Assembly (NCBI GenBank): GCA_900772235.1
Contig: CAAGQX010000075.1
Coordinates: 1-29,556 of the forward strand
Source of the DNA: Clostridia bacterium
GTDB lineage: Bacteria; Bacillota; Clostridia; TANB77; CAG-508
Direction: 5' to 3'
Length of the DNA: 29,556 nucleotides
Positions 1-7,426 of the stretch are shown here, piece after piece. Position numbers and translations under genes: made by a program. Each line of letters opens with the position of its first letter. Within the stretch, counting starts at the first letter, position 1. Below the pieces are notes generated by a model. It was not told the DNA's origin. It searched no databases and saw nothing but the letters and a program-made list of their open reading frames with translations.

Positions 1-193
1 TAAGATTTAATTTTATTTAGATCTAAATTTTACTTATTATACTATTGTTCTTCTATTTTTTCAACAATTTTTCATTTACTTTATTCGACAATAAATTGCG
101 ATTTTAATAAAACATTTTTCAAAGCACTTTTTAAAACTCTATTTCTTTTGATATATTTTTTCGTATTTTATTTTATTTCTTTTTCTTATATGT

Positions 194-199
194 TATAAT
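194..199 (+). promoter_or_regulatory. Probable -10 box for the ATP-grasp gene
   Basis: TATAAT lies 26 bases before the start codon, followed by an AAAGGGG ribosome binding site at about 213-219. No good -35 hexamer stands at the right distance. The rest of 1-225 is very AT-rich and I see no gene in it. Confidence 0.4.
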
Positions 200-225
200 A
201 CAAACTAAAAGAAAGGGGTTTTTCT

Positions 226-1233
226 ATGAAAATTACATATGCCTTTAGAGTCCTTAGTGGAGTGCGTTTTAAGAAAATATCAAAAGTTTTAAATTCAGTA
301 CACGAAAAAACTGGAAAAAATCGATTTTTTATTTTATGTGATATTATAGTTTGTGCCATTAGGTATGGCGCTGGTTACAATGATTACGATATTTTTGAAT
401 TTTATAATATTAAGCACGATAAAAGAAAAACTTTTGTTACCCGTTTTAAAAACAAAAAACTAATTACAATGCTTAATAACCCAGATTATTCAGATTTATT
501 TGATAAGAAAAATCAATTCAATGCAAAATTCAAAAACTATTTAGGAAGAGATACTATTGATATGACTACTGCTTCTCTTAATGATTTTAAAAAATTTCTT
601 CAAGGTAAAGATATTATTTTTGTAAAGCCTAATGATGGAGATAGTGGTCGTGGAATTGAGAAGATAAATGTAAGTAATTATGCAAATCCTACTACTTTAT
701 ACGATTATATTCGTTCTAAAAACTTTGGTGTTGCCGAAGAAATGGTTCACCAACATCCCGAAATGGCTAAATTGCATCCAAATTCGGTAAACTGCATTAG
801 AATTCAAACTATTGTAGTAGATGGAAAGCCTCAAGTAGTTTACGCTGCTTGTAAAGCTGGTAATGGTGGCCATTTTGTTGATAACCTTGGGTTTGATGGT
901 GTAAATATACCTATAGATTTAAAAACTGGAGAGCTAGTTAAATATGGTCGTACTGAGCACGGTCAAATTTATACTGAGCATCCATATACACATATTAAAT
1001 TTGAGGGTTTTAAAATTCCTTTATTTAAAGAAGCTATGGATATGTGCTTAAAAGCAGCCTTAGAAGTTCCAGAAGTTGGCTTTGTTGGATGGGATGTATA
1101 TATTGGCAAAGAAGCTCCTGGTATAATAGAAGGAAATAATTATCCAGATTATTATTTTTGGCAGCTTCCTGTGCATAATCCTGAAAGGGTTGGACTACTT
1201 CCTTATTATAAGAAATTACTTCCAAAATTGTAA
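226..1233 (+). CDS. Sugar-transfer-associated ATP-grasp protein
   Basis: A 335-residue protein with the features of the ATP-grasp family often found in capsule and surface-sugar loci (ATPgrasp_ST type). The nucleotide-binding lysine and glycine loop are seen in FVKPNDGDSGRG at about residue 136. The C-terminal metal and substrate region shows CIRIQT, then GFVGWDV and IIEGNNYPDYY, the usual Asp/Glu/Asn end of the grasp fold. The family ligates a carboxylate to an amine or thiol using ATP; the substrate cannot be read from sequence. The start is set by AAAGGGG a few bases upstream. It has its own terminator and no sugar-gene neighbours, so it appears monocistronic. It has no in-frame CGG codon. 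Confidence 0.8.
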   Translation: MKITYAFRVLSGVRFKKISKVLNSVHEKTGKNRFFILCDIIVCAIRYGAGYNDYDIFEFYNIKHDKRKTFVTRFKNKKLITMLNNPDYSDLFDKKNQFNAKFKNYLGRDTIDMTTASLNDFKKFLQGKDIIFVKPNDGDSGRGIEKINVSNYANPTTLYDYIRSKNFGVAEEMVHQHPEMAKLHPNSVNCIRIQTIVVDGKPQVVYAACKAGNGGHFVDNLGFDGVNIPIDLKTGELVKYGRTEHGQIYTEHPYTHIKFEGFKIPLFKEAMDMCLKAALEVPEVGFVGWDVYIGKEAPGIIEGNNYPDYYFWQLPVHNPERVGLLPYYKKLLPKL

Positions 1234-1243
1234 AATATATTTT

Positions 1244-1276
1244 AAAGAAGATTACCAATGGTTTTCTTCTTTTTTT
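1244..1276 (+). terminator. Intrinsic terminator after the ATP-grasp gene
   Basis: Stem AAAGAAGATTACC / GGTTTTCTTCTTT with an AAT loop and a two-base internal mismatch, followed by a T run. Confidence 0.75.
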
Positions 1277-1326
1277 GTATATAATTTCTTTTATATGGAA
1301 ATATTACTATTAGGTGGTGATAGCTT

Positions 1327-1500
1327 ATGACAAGCAAAGAACTTTTGTATGTTGAAGATGCATTAGGACATGAAAATTTTATGAAATCATGTAGTCAAAA
1401 AACATCTAGTAAAATTCAAGACCCAACTCTTTCTGCTTATATTGCAGAATTAGCTCAAAAGCATACAGAACTATTTAATAGTTTTTTAAATTTATTATAA
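1327..1500 (+). CDS. Small helical protein paired with CotF
   Basis: A 57-residue ORF starting MTSKELLYVEDALGHE, preceded by AGGTGGTGATAG. It ends ten bases before the CotF-like gene, so the two are cotranscribed. The composition suggests two amphipathic helices with a short turn. I do not know a named family; small proteins of this kind often precede CotF-type coat genes in Clostridia, so a spore-coat or spore-surface role is inferred from position only. Confidence 0.6.
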   Translation: MTSKELLYVEDALGHENFMKSCSQKTSSKIQDPTLSAYIAELAQKHTELFNSFLNLL

Positions 1501-1510
1501 GGAGGACTTT

Positions 1511-1756
1511 ATGGAAGATAAAGATTTAATGGAAAAAGAACTTTTAATTATTAAAGGAGTTTGCGATTTATATTTGCACGGAACTATAGAATCTTCTACA
1601 GCTGAAGTACATTCTGCTTTTAAAAATGCCTTAAATGAATCTTTAAATATTCAAAATAAAATATATAATTTGATGGCTGAAAAAGGCTGGTATACTATGC
1701 AAACTGTTGAACAACAAAAAATTGATATGGTAAAGCAAAAATTTGCAGCTAAATAG
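1511..1756 (+). CDS. CotF-type spore coat protein
   Basis: An 81-residue protein of the Coat_F family, a four-helix ferritin-like fold. Recognisable features are the N-terminal helix KELLIIKGVCDLYLHGT, the segment EVHSAFKNALNESLNIQNKIY and the C-terminal GWYTMQTVEQQKID, all characteristic of short clostridial CotF proteins. It has a good ribosome binding site (AAGGAGG) and closes a two-gene operon. It indicates that the organism or its recent ancestor sporulates. Location in the coat is known for Bacillus homologues only. Confidence 0.85.
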   Translation: MEDKDLMEKELLIIKGVCDLYLHGTIESSTAEVHSAFKNALNESLNIQNKIYNLMAEKGWYTMQTVEQQKIDMVKQKFAAK

Positions 1757-1761
1757 TTTAA

Positions 1762-1795
1762 AAAACCCCTCTCTTAACTTTAAGAGAGGGGTTTT
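1762..1795. terminator. Bidirectional terminator between convergent genes
   Basis: A perfect 11-bp stem CCCCTCTCTTA / TAAGAGAGGGG with an ACTT loop, flanked by AAAA and TTTT. It serves the CotF gene on the plus strand and the gene ending at 1797 on the minus strand. Confidence 0.9.
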
Positions 1796-1796
1796 G

Positions 1797-2120
1797 TTAA
1801 AAGTTAGCATTCATTGTATCTCTGAATTCAATCATATTTTCTACAGTATAAAAGGAAAAAGATATTATCAAATCGTCCCCTTCTTTTTTAGTTTCTCTAA
1901 ATTTTCCTCCACAATAGATAGCATTTTTCAATATTTTTACTACTTTTAACGCTTCATCACTTTTTGCGTAATCTGCATCATTTAAAAACCGCTTAAATGT
2001 TTCCAATACCTCCCAATTTTTGAGCCCCCTATATACTATTGCAGCCGAACTCCACGAAACACTTACATCAATTGAATAACTTTTTACTTTTGCCAAAATC
2101 TGCCTGTTTTCTTTCAACAT
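1797..2120 (-). CDS. Hypothetical protein, compositional outlier
   Basis: 107 residues from MLKENRQILAKVK. This start is chosen because GGGGGTG lies just upstream, although the frame is open for another 30 codons. I recognise no family; the predicted structure is mixed alpha/beta with a segment SFYTVENMIEFRDTMN near the end. It contains an in-frame CGG (+ strand 2010-2012 region, FKRFLND), here apparently a normal arginine codon: a +1 shift there would hit a stop within two codons. Such codons are otherwise absent from native genes in the window, which suggests recent acquisition. Confidence 0.5.
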   Translation of the reverse strand: MLKENRQILAKVKSYSIDVSVSWSSAAIVYRGLKNWEVLETFKRFLNDADYAKSDEALKVVKILKNAIYCGGKFRETKKEGDDLIISFSFYTVENMIEFRDTMNANF

Positions 2121-2302
2121 AAGTACACCCCCAAAAAATCTTTTATTATATTGTTTACAATTCACCTTTTGAAAACTCGAGATTAAAAATATATAAACCA
2201 TCTTAATCATTATACAATTCCAATTATGAATTTACAATATTTGGAAATTATTTATTAAAATTTTTATTTATCTCTATTGTCTAATTTTATCGAAACTTGT
2301 AA

Positions 2303-2343
2303 AAAAAAGAAAGACCACACTTATTTTTAATAAGTATGGTCTT
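2303..2343 (-). terminator. Terminator of the gene at 2350-2769
   Basis: Stem AAGACCATACTTATT / AATAAGTGTGGTCTT on the minus strand with one mismatch and an AAA loop, followed by TTCTTTTTTTT. Confidence 0.85.
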
Positions 2344-2349
2344 CCTTTT

Positions 2350-2769
2350 TTACTCTTTCATCTGCAAATATGCTGTCCGAATCCAGTTGGACATTCCTAT
2401 TTCAATTTCCACCTTTCCTTCTGCATTCTTTCCTTTGCTTGAAAATACTAAGTATGTATTATCCGGGAAAGCATATGAGCTCCCCTCTTCAAGTTTAGGT
2501 AATTTTTCCAAAACTGTTGCCAGTTCTTCGTTTGCACCGTTTTCTTCATTGTTGTATGCATACAAAATGGTTTCGCCCTCTTGCAAACTTCTGAGTCTTT
2601 TATATAGGCTATGTAGCCTATCTTTAAACGACTCACTAGTTGCTGGAGGCACTTTCCGGTGTTCACTTACAATGCCGGTGAATAAAAACGTTTCCGTTTT
2701 CATTTCTTTGGGCTGTTTTACCATAAGCCCAGTTGCAAATGCTTCAATTAACCCTCCTAAAACATCCAT
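2350..2769 (-). CDS. Hypothetical protein, likely horizontally acquired
   Basis: 139 residues starting MDVLGGLIEAFATGLM, with AAGGAGGA about 11 bases upstream and a strong terminator downstream, so it is probably a real monocistronic gene. No family recognised. The N-terminus could form a short hydrophobic helix; the rest is charged and mixed alpha/beta, with a possible beta segment KVEIEIGMSNWIRTAYL. GC content is clearly above that of neighbouring genes. It uses CGG twice as apparently ordinary arginine (SEHRKVPP and SNWIRTA). Shifting +1 at the first CGG gives an unlikely, basic product. These traits point to recent transfer from a host that uses CGG normally. Confidence 0.55.
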   Translation of the reverse strand: MDVLGGLIEAFATGLMVKQPKEMKTETFLFTGIVSEHRKVPPATSESFKDRLHSLYKRLRSLQEGETILYAYNNEENGANEELATVLEKLPKLEEGSSYAFPDNTYLVFSSKGKNAEGKVEIEIGMSNWIRTAYLQMKE

Positions 2770-2893
2770 ATCCTCTGGTATCCTCCTTCAAAAATTATTT
2801 TGATTGGATCTTTGCTAGGAATCTTTATTATTATAGCATATTTTTTATAATTTGCATAGATATACATAAAATTTAAATTAGATAAAAAAATAG

Positions 2894-2922
2894 TTGTATA
2901 AATGCAAAAAGAATAGTATAAT
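2894..2922 (+). promoter_or_regulatory. tmRNA promoter
   Basis: TTGTAT and TATAAT separated by exactly 17 bases, ending 17 bases before the first base of the mature tmRNA. Confidence 0.75.
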
Positions 2923-2939
2923 ATATAGGTAAGTATTAT

Positions 2940-3293
2940 GGGGATGTAATTGGTTTCGACAGTTATTTAGAAGCATAAATTGCGAGTAGTGGATGGTTGC
3001 TTTGGCCACTTAAAAAAAGCAAAATAAAAATAAACGCTGATAATCAATTAGCATACGCTGCCTAAGTTGCAGTGTCGTTTTACCGTAAAGCCTACTGTTA
3101 CGGATAAGGCGTCGACTAAAGTAGGAAACGAAGTTATTCTTGCCTTGAGAATAATGGGTAAACAAAGGCTACCAAAATTCTAAGCGTGTTTGTTTGCAAA
3201 GAACAGAGGGAATGAAAAAATAACAAACTACACTCGTAGAAGTTTATGTGGAAAAATTACTGGACGAGGGTTCGACTCCCTCCATCTCCACCA
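2940..3293 (+). ncRNA. ssrA: Transfer-messenger RNA (ssrA)
   Basis: One-piece tmRNA. The 5' GGGGAUG pairs with CAUCUCC before an encoded ACCA end, and the T arm GAGGGTTCGACTCCCTC is intact. The tag frame ends Asp-Asn-Gln-Leu-Ala-Tyr-Ala-Ala then TAA at about 3045-3064; the resume codon lies in or near AAAAGCAAA at about 3015-3023, so the tag probably begins with Lys/Ser and runs about 15 residues. The molecule rescues stalled ribosomes together with SmpB and marks products for proteolysis. The AYAA end differs from the common ALAA. Given the CGG sites elsewhere, it may matter for ribosomes stalled at that codon (inference). Confidence 0.95.
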
Positions 3294-3333
3294 AATAAAA
3301 AAGTTATAGCAAAGCTATGGCTTTTTTTATTTG
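3273..3333 (+). repeat. Direct repeat copy 1: tmRNA 3' end plus terminator
   Basis: Begins CGACTCCCTCCATCTCCACC in the T arm and runs through the terminator to ATTTG. It is repeated almost identically 148 bp downstream with a single inserted base. This copy belongs to the functional tmRNA. Confidence 0.9.
3294..3333 (+). terminator. tmRNA terminator
   Basis: Hairpin GTTATAGC / GCTATGGC with an AAA loop, extended by an A-rich arm pairing with the following T7ATTT tract. Confidence 0.85.
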
Positions 3334-3340
3334 CATTAAT

Positions 3341-3432
3341 TTGGAGGAGTCGAAAAGGACGTGCCTGAACAACGTGAAGGCAAAAATAGTCCAGTGGACT
3401 ATTTTTAGGACGCGGCTCGCCGACTCCCTCCA
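3341..3432. repeat. Hairpin-forming insert between the tmRNA-end repeats
   Basis: TGGAGGAGTCG near the left edge is complementary, with one bulge, to CGACTCCCTCCA at the right edge. Inside lies a perfect 11-bp hairpin AAAAATAGTCC / GGACTATTTTT with an AGT loop (about 3381-3405). GGACG and GCGGCTCGCC stretches make it richer in GC than its surroundings. It looks like a small structured element inserted at, or copied from, the tmRNA end; it has no convincing protein. Confidence 0.7.
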
Positions 3433-3482
3433 TCTCCACCAAATAAAAAGAGTTATAGCAAAGCTATGGCTTTTTTTATTTG
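3421..3482 (+). repeat. Direct repeat copy 2: duplicated tmRNA 3' end plus terminator
   Basis: 62 bp matching 3273-3333 with one inserted base (AAAAAG-A instead of AAAAAA). It carries the same CCATCTCCACC end and the same GTTATAGC/GCTATGGC terminator. The bases just before it (GGACGCGGCTCGC) resemble a degenerate T arm (GGACGAGGGTT in the original). Confidence 0.9.
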
Positions 3483-3546
3483 TATTTTTTTCTCCCTATC
3501 TCTTGCATATTTTAATTATATATGTTAATATAATTTAGTAACATTT

Positions 3547-3621
3547 AGGGGTATAGTGTCAATGGTAGCACATCGGTCTCCAAAACCGCCTGTGAGGGTT
3601 CGAGTCCTTCTACCCCTGCCA
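3547..3621 (+). tRNA. tRNA-Trp (anticodon CCA)
   Basis: Acceptor AGGGGTA pairs with TACCCCT, followed by G and an encoded CCA. The anticodon loop is CTCCAAA with anticodon CCA, and the T loop is TTCGAGT. The top pair of the anticodon stem is a T-C mismatch, otherwise the cloverleaf is normal. Confidence 0.93.
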
Positions 3622-3688
3622 AAATATTTAGGGCATATTATATTAATATTTAGGGGGCTACTATATTTGTTAGGAGGTTATCTTTAAC

Positions 3689-4317
3689 ATGAATAGTAGT
3701 TTTTTTCGTACTACTTTAATAACTTTTTTTATTTCTATAATTTTTATTCTTCTTTGTTTTTCATCCTTACTTGCTACTTTATCTAATCAAGGTAATGTTT
3801 TAGTTAACAATTCTTCTATTACTATACCTGAATCATTTTCTTTTAGTTTTTCTGGTTCTCAATTTTTATGGCCTACACCTCGGTTATAAAACTATAACTT
3901 CACCTTTTGGATATAGAAATAGGCCTACTTCTGGAGCTTCAAGCTATCATTCTGGCATTGATATTGGAGCACCTGCTCGGTGCAAATATTCTAGCAATTA
4001 CCTCTGGCACTGTTACTTTTATTGGTTTTAATGGCGCAGGTGGGTACACTGTAACTATTAAGTCTGAAAATTTTACTATTTCTTATTGTCACGTTTCCCC
4101 TGTATTTTTAGTTACTGTTGGTGAATATGTTTTTAAAGGTACTACTATTGCAAATGTTGGACCCAAAAATGTTTATGGGGTTCCTAATAACCCTTATAAA
4201 GACTCTAATGGTAATCCAACCAATGGTGCTACTACAGGTTCACATTTACACTTAACAATAAAAAAAGACGGCAAAGCCGTCAATCCTTTAGATTACATTT
4301 CGTCGTCTTCATCATAA
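3689..4317 (+). CDS. M23 (LytM-type) peptidase with two +1 shifts at CGG
   Basis: The 0 frame gives a signal-anchor helix (residues about 8-30) and runs to WPTP, then meets CGG and stops. Skipping one C at 3881 gives GYKTITSPFGYRNRPTSG and the zinc motif HSGID (His87, Asp91). Skipping a second C at 3978 gives GANILAITSG, His134 and the HLH motif (185-187) to the end. The joined protein has 208 residues and all M23 ligands. The family cleaves peptide cross-bridges in peptidoglycan outside the membrane. Both lost Gly positions are conserved in the family (P..G...ITS.FG and AP.G). So it is either a doubly mutated pseudogene or a gene read by recoding; I favour recoding because the same event occurs in four other genes. 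The 3' end overlaps the convergent gene. Confidence 0.8.
3881..3883 (+). other. CGG shift site 1 (M23 codon 65)
   Basis: ACA CCT CGG TTA TAA in the 0 frame. Dropping the C gives CCT GGT TAT AAA and continues the peptidase. Confidence 0.75.
3978..3980 (+). other. CGG shift site 2 (M23 codon 97)
   Basis: CCT GCT CGG TGC in the already shifted frame. Dropping the C gives GCT GGT GCA AAT and continues to the HLH motif. Confidence 0.75.
4261..4281 (-). terminator. Terminator of the CD1247-like gene, inside the M23 gene
   Basis: On the minus strand GACGGC TTT GCCGTC followed by seven T. On the plus strand the same bases encode KKDGKAV of the M23 protein. Confidence 0.8.
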
Positions 4318-4763
4318 TGGCAATGATGGTGTCCACAAGAACCGCAATCTCCATCATCACACTCGTGTCCCCAGTCTAATTCTATTAGGTTATTACATTC
4401 TGGGCACGTAATTTCATTTCCTAATTCATCTACTTCCACAGTAAATTCATTGTTACAATATGGGCAAGTAATTGTAAAATCGTATTCTCCATCCTCATTT
4501 TCTTCTTCCCCATATATATCTACTGAAATATTTTTAACTTCTTTTTCTATTCCTTTTAGTTTTTCATCCATACTTGCTTGCATTTGTGATATTTCAGCAA
4601 TTCTAGAATTTGCAAGGTCTTCTAACTTTGATATTTCTTCGAAAAATGAATTATATAAGTTAAATATTTGAACCTTTACTAGTTCTAGTTCTTCTTGATC
4701 TTTAATATTCTCTTCTAATATTTTTATAACATTTTTAAATTCTGAACTTAACTTATTAGACAT
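4293..4763 (-). CDS. CD1247-type coiled-coil / zinc-ribbon protein
   Basis: 156 residues. Residues 1-80 are a charged coiled coil (SSEFKNVIKILEENIKDQEE). Next is a zinc ribbon with CPYC and CPEC pairs, then an acidic, His/Cys-rich tail (CGSCGHHHCHYDEDDEM) that could bind metal. This matches the clostridial family named after C. difficile CD1247, often found beside efp, as here (21 bp away, same strand). Function is unknown; a link with translation or the M24 peptidase is suggested only by gene order. Start set by AAAGGAAG. Confidence 0.7.
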   Translation of the reverse strand: MSNKLSSEFKNVIKILEENIKDQEELELVKVQIFNLYNSFFEEISKLEDLANSRIAEISQMQASMDEKLKGIEKEVKNISVDIYGEEENEDGEYDFTITCPYCNNEFTVEVDELGNEITCPECNNLIELDWGHECDDGDCGSCGHHHCHYDEDDEM

Positions 4764-4784
4764 TTTTGTCTTCCTTTCTTTTGC

Positions 4785-5354
4785 TTAAACTCTTTCCATA
4801 TATTCGCCAGTTCTTGTGTCTATTCTGATTATATCTCCTGTGTTTACAAATAATGGAACATTAATTTTATAGCCTGTTTCTAATTCTGCTGGTTTTGTTT
4901 GTCCTGCTCCTGCAGTATTTCCTGCAAAACCTGGCTCTGTATATGTAATTTCTAATTCAACAAATATTGGTGGTTCTACTGCAAATACTTTTCCCTTAAA
5001 TGATAACATTTTTACAATCATATTATCTTTTAAATATTTTAAAGTGTCTCCCAATTCTTCTTTGTTTAGTGGTGTTTGTTCATATGTATCATTATCCATA
5101 AAATAATATAAATCTCCATCATTATATAAGTATTGCATATCTTTTTTCTCTATTTCTGCACCTTGCAATTTTTCTGATGGGTTAAAAGTTTTTTCTAAAA
5201 CTGATCCATTTATTACATTTTTTAATTTTGTTCTAACAAATGCAGCTCCTTTTCCTGGTTTTACATGTTGAAATTCAACTACCTTATATACAGATCCATC
5301 CATTTCAAATGTTGTTCCGTTTCTAACATCTCCTGCCATATATACTTCTGCCAT
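4785..5354 (-). CDS. efp: Elongation factor P
   Basis: 189 residues, full length, three OB-like beta-barrel domains. The tip loop HVKPGKGAAFVRTK carries the lysine (Lys35) that is modified or left bare in different lineages. The C-terminal signature GDIIRIDTRTGEYMERV is intact. EF-P enters the E site of ribosomes stalled at polyproline and promotes peptide bond formation. It lies in the usual clostridial order with an M24 peptidase upstream and a CD1247-like gene downstream. RBS AGAGGG. Confidence 0.97.
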   Translation of the reverse strand: MAEVYMAGDVRNGTTFEMDGSVYKVVEFQHVKPGKGAAFVRTKLKNVINGSVLEKTFNPSEKLQGAEIEKKDMQYLYNDGDLYYFMDNDTYEQTPLNKEELGDTLKYLKDNMIVKMLSFKGKVFAVEPPIFVELEITYTEPGFAGNTAGAGQTKPAELETGYKINVPLFVNTGDIIRIDTRTGEYMERV

Positions 5355-5580
5355 ATTTATCCCTCTTTCTTAAATTATTTTTTAACTTTATATATTTTAC
5401 TATATTTTTCAAGCTTTGGCAAGCTTTTTTAGTTATTTGTAGTTTGTATTTTACAATAAAAGGTCTTTATGTTTATTTATAACATTTGTAAAGGCACTTC
5501 TAATTGCCAACTTTTTTGCTAAATGGCATAAATTATGAAATTATTATTATTATTTCTAATTTATTAAAAATATATTCATT

Positions 5581-6642
5581 TTAAATTACAGTATAAGTTT
5601 TTGGGCTTTTTGTTAATACTTCATATCCATTTTTTGTAACAAGTATTGTATCTTCTATTCTTATTCCATATTTTCCTGGTAAATATATTCCAGGTTCATT
5701 TGCAATTACCATATTTTCTTTTAAAAATGTATCATTTCTGGCTGTTATATATGGTCTTTCGTGAGTTTCCAATCCAACTCCGTGTCCTAGTGCGTGTATT
5801 AATGTATAATTATTTAATTTAAAATCGCTTTCAACCATTTGTGATAATGTTTTTATGCTTGCGTATTCTCTTATTTGCTCTGTAACAAGTTGTTCATTTT
5901 TTAATACAATATCATAAACTGGTTTTATTTCTTCCAATATGCATCCCATAAATATCATTCTAGTCATATCTGATGAATAGCCTTTATACTTACAGCCCAT
6001 ATCTATTAATATTGGTGATGCCATTTCTACAGCTTTATCTCCTGGAATCCAATGTGGGTTTGCAGAATTTTCTCCAATTGCAACAATTGTATCAAATGCC
6101 AAGCCGTCTGCCCCATTCGACCTAAAAAACATTTCTATTTCTAGTGCAATTTCTTTTTCTGTTTTTCCTATTTTTATAAAATGCTTTAAATGTTCAAAGC
6201 ACATATCTGTTATTTCACACGCTTTTCTTATATTTGCAATTTCTTCTCCATCTTTAACTTCTCTTAGTTTTCCAACAATTTCTTCTGTTTCCACAAAGTT
6301 ATTTATTTTATACTTTTGCTTTAAGTATTGATATTCTCTGTATGTAACAAAATTTTCTTCAAAGCCAACATTTTCACAAAATAAAAAGAAATTTTCATAT
6401 TCGTCTTTATCTATATCTCTAAAATCTGCTACAATAACCTCATCATTTATTGTAACTGTTGCTTTTACCATTTCTATATACATAGAATATGTTAGAAATA
6501 TATTTTCTTTTCGTGTTATTAGCAGTAATCCATCTAAATTTATATTAGTTAAGTATTTAATACTAACCGGGTTTGAAACTATCATTCCATCTAAATTTAA
6601 AGATTTTAACTTTTCTCTTAAGTGCCTAATTTTTTCGTTCAT
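5581..6642 (-). CDS. M24 family Xaa-Pro peptidase
   Basis: 353 residues from MNEKIRHLREKL. This start is preferred over one 13 codons upstream because GAAGGAGAGG lies directly before it and would otherwise be coding. There is an N-terminal creatinase-like domain (about 1-120), then the pita-bread catalytic domain. The five metal ligands are visible: Asp in LIDMGC, Asp in YSSDMTR, His in HALGHGVGLETHE, Glu in NEPGIY and Glu in RIEDT. It cleaves N-terminal residues before proline or X-Pro dipeptides, probably in the cytoplasm. It is followed by efp after 225 bp. Confidence 0.9.
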   Translation of the reverse strand: MNEKIRHLREKLKSLNLDGMIVSNPVSIKYLTNINLDGLLLITRKENIFLTYSMYIEMVKATVTINDEVIVADFRDIDKDEYENFFLFCENVGFEENFVTYREYQYLKQKYKINNFVETEEIVGKLREVKDGEEIANIRKACEITDMCFEHLKHFIKIGKTEKEIALEIEMFFRSNGADGLAFDTIVAIGENSANPHWIPGDKAVEMASPILIDMGCKYKGYSSDMTRMIFMGCILEEIKPVYDIVLKNEQLVTEQIREYASIKTLSQMVESDFKLNNYTLIHALGHGVGLETHERPYITARNDTFLKENMVIANEPGIYLPGKYGIRIEDTILVTKNGYEVLTKSPKTYTVI

Positions 6643-6690
6643 TAATAACACCTCTCCTTCTATAAAGTGATTTATATTCACCTTATCCCA

Positions 6691-7425
6691 TTAATATAAA
6701 CCTAATGAAAATATTTTCATTAAAACATTAAATATTATATTAAATGGTACAAATATGCTTATGATAGCTGCTGTTACTATAAATGGACCAAATGGTATGT
6801 AACTGCTCATTTTATTTTTCCTTATAATCATAAGAATTATGCTAACTATTGCTCCTATTAGGAAAGACATTACAGATATTGTAATTGTACTTGCAAAGCC
6901 AAAATATAGTCCTAACGCACCCATTAGTTTAACATCGCCTAGTCCCATAGCCTCTTTTCCTGCAATGGCTCCACCAATTAGAGTAATAAGCAAAAATATT
7001 CCTCCACCTGTAAGCATACCAAGTAGCATATCCATTGATATACTCAAATTTGTAATTCCATATATAAATACAAAAATTAATCCTATTTCAAACATTGTTA
7101 GATTAAGTCTATTTGGTATTATTTGTATTTTATAATCTACTACAAATGCAGATAATAGCATTGGTACGAGAAACATATACATTGATAGTTTAATTATATC
7201 TGTTTTTCCAAAAGTATATAATAATAAAATATAAGATAGCATTGTAACAAGTATTAATACATAATTTGGTGTGCATATTTTTGCATATTCCTTAAAATTT
7301 TTCTTAGACAAAACCTTTTCATCTTTTAAAAATATCTTATTGCAATAATCCACAAATTGTCCAACTACTCCTCCTAATATTGCAACTAATGTATAATATA
7401 ATATGTGTATATCGTTTATGTACAT
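6691..7425 (-). CDS. A24 prepilin peptidase
   Basis: 244 residues, about seven to eight membrane helices. The two catalytic aspartates are in VVDYKIQIIPN and GLGDVKLMGALG. The N-terminal CxxC zinc domain of classical PilD is missing, so it is the short form without the methylase region. It removes the leader from type IV pilin-like precursors at the Gly before the hydrophobic helix. A plausible substrate is the pilin-like gene whose halves lie at 21267-21321 and 8464-9637. It nearly abuts the YqeG gene upstream (1 bp gap). Confidence 0.9.
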   Translation of the reverse strand: MYINDIHILYYTLVAILGGVVGQFVDYCNKIFLKDEKVLSKKNFKEYAKICTPNYVLILVTMLSYILLLYTFGKTDIIKLSMYMFLVPMLLSAFVVDYKIQIIPNRLNLTMFEIGLIFVFIYGITNLSISMDMLLGMLTGGGIFLLITLIGGAIAGKEAMGLGDVKLMGALGLYFGFASTITISVMSFLIGAIVSIILMIIRKNKMSSYIPFGPFIVTAAIISIFVPFNIIFNVLMKIFSLGLY

Positions 7426-7426
7426 T

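Noticed and set aside
2448..2666. Alternative frame of the 2350-2769 gene entered by a +1 shift at its CGG
   Set aside because: The resulting product is Cys/Lys/Trp-rich without family likeness and ends early, while the 0 frame has a proper end and terminator.
3257..3442. 61-residue minus-strand ORF across the tmRNA end (MVEMEGVGEPRPKN...)
   Set aside because: It is antisense to tmRNA and to the duplicated end; similar frames in databases are artefacts over structural RNA.
3689..4317. M23 gene as an ordinary pseudogene
   Set aside because: No other damage: no stops, deletions or lost catalytic residues apart from the two CGG sites.
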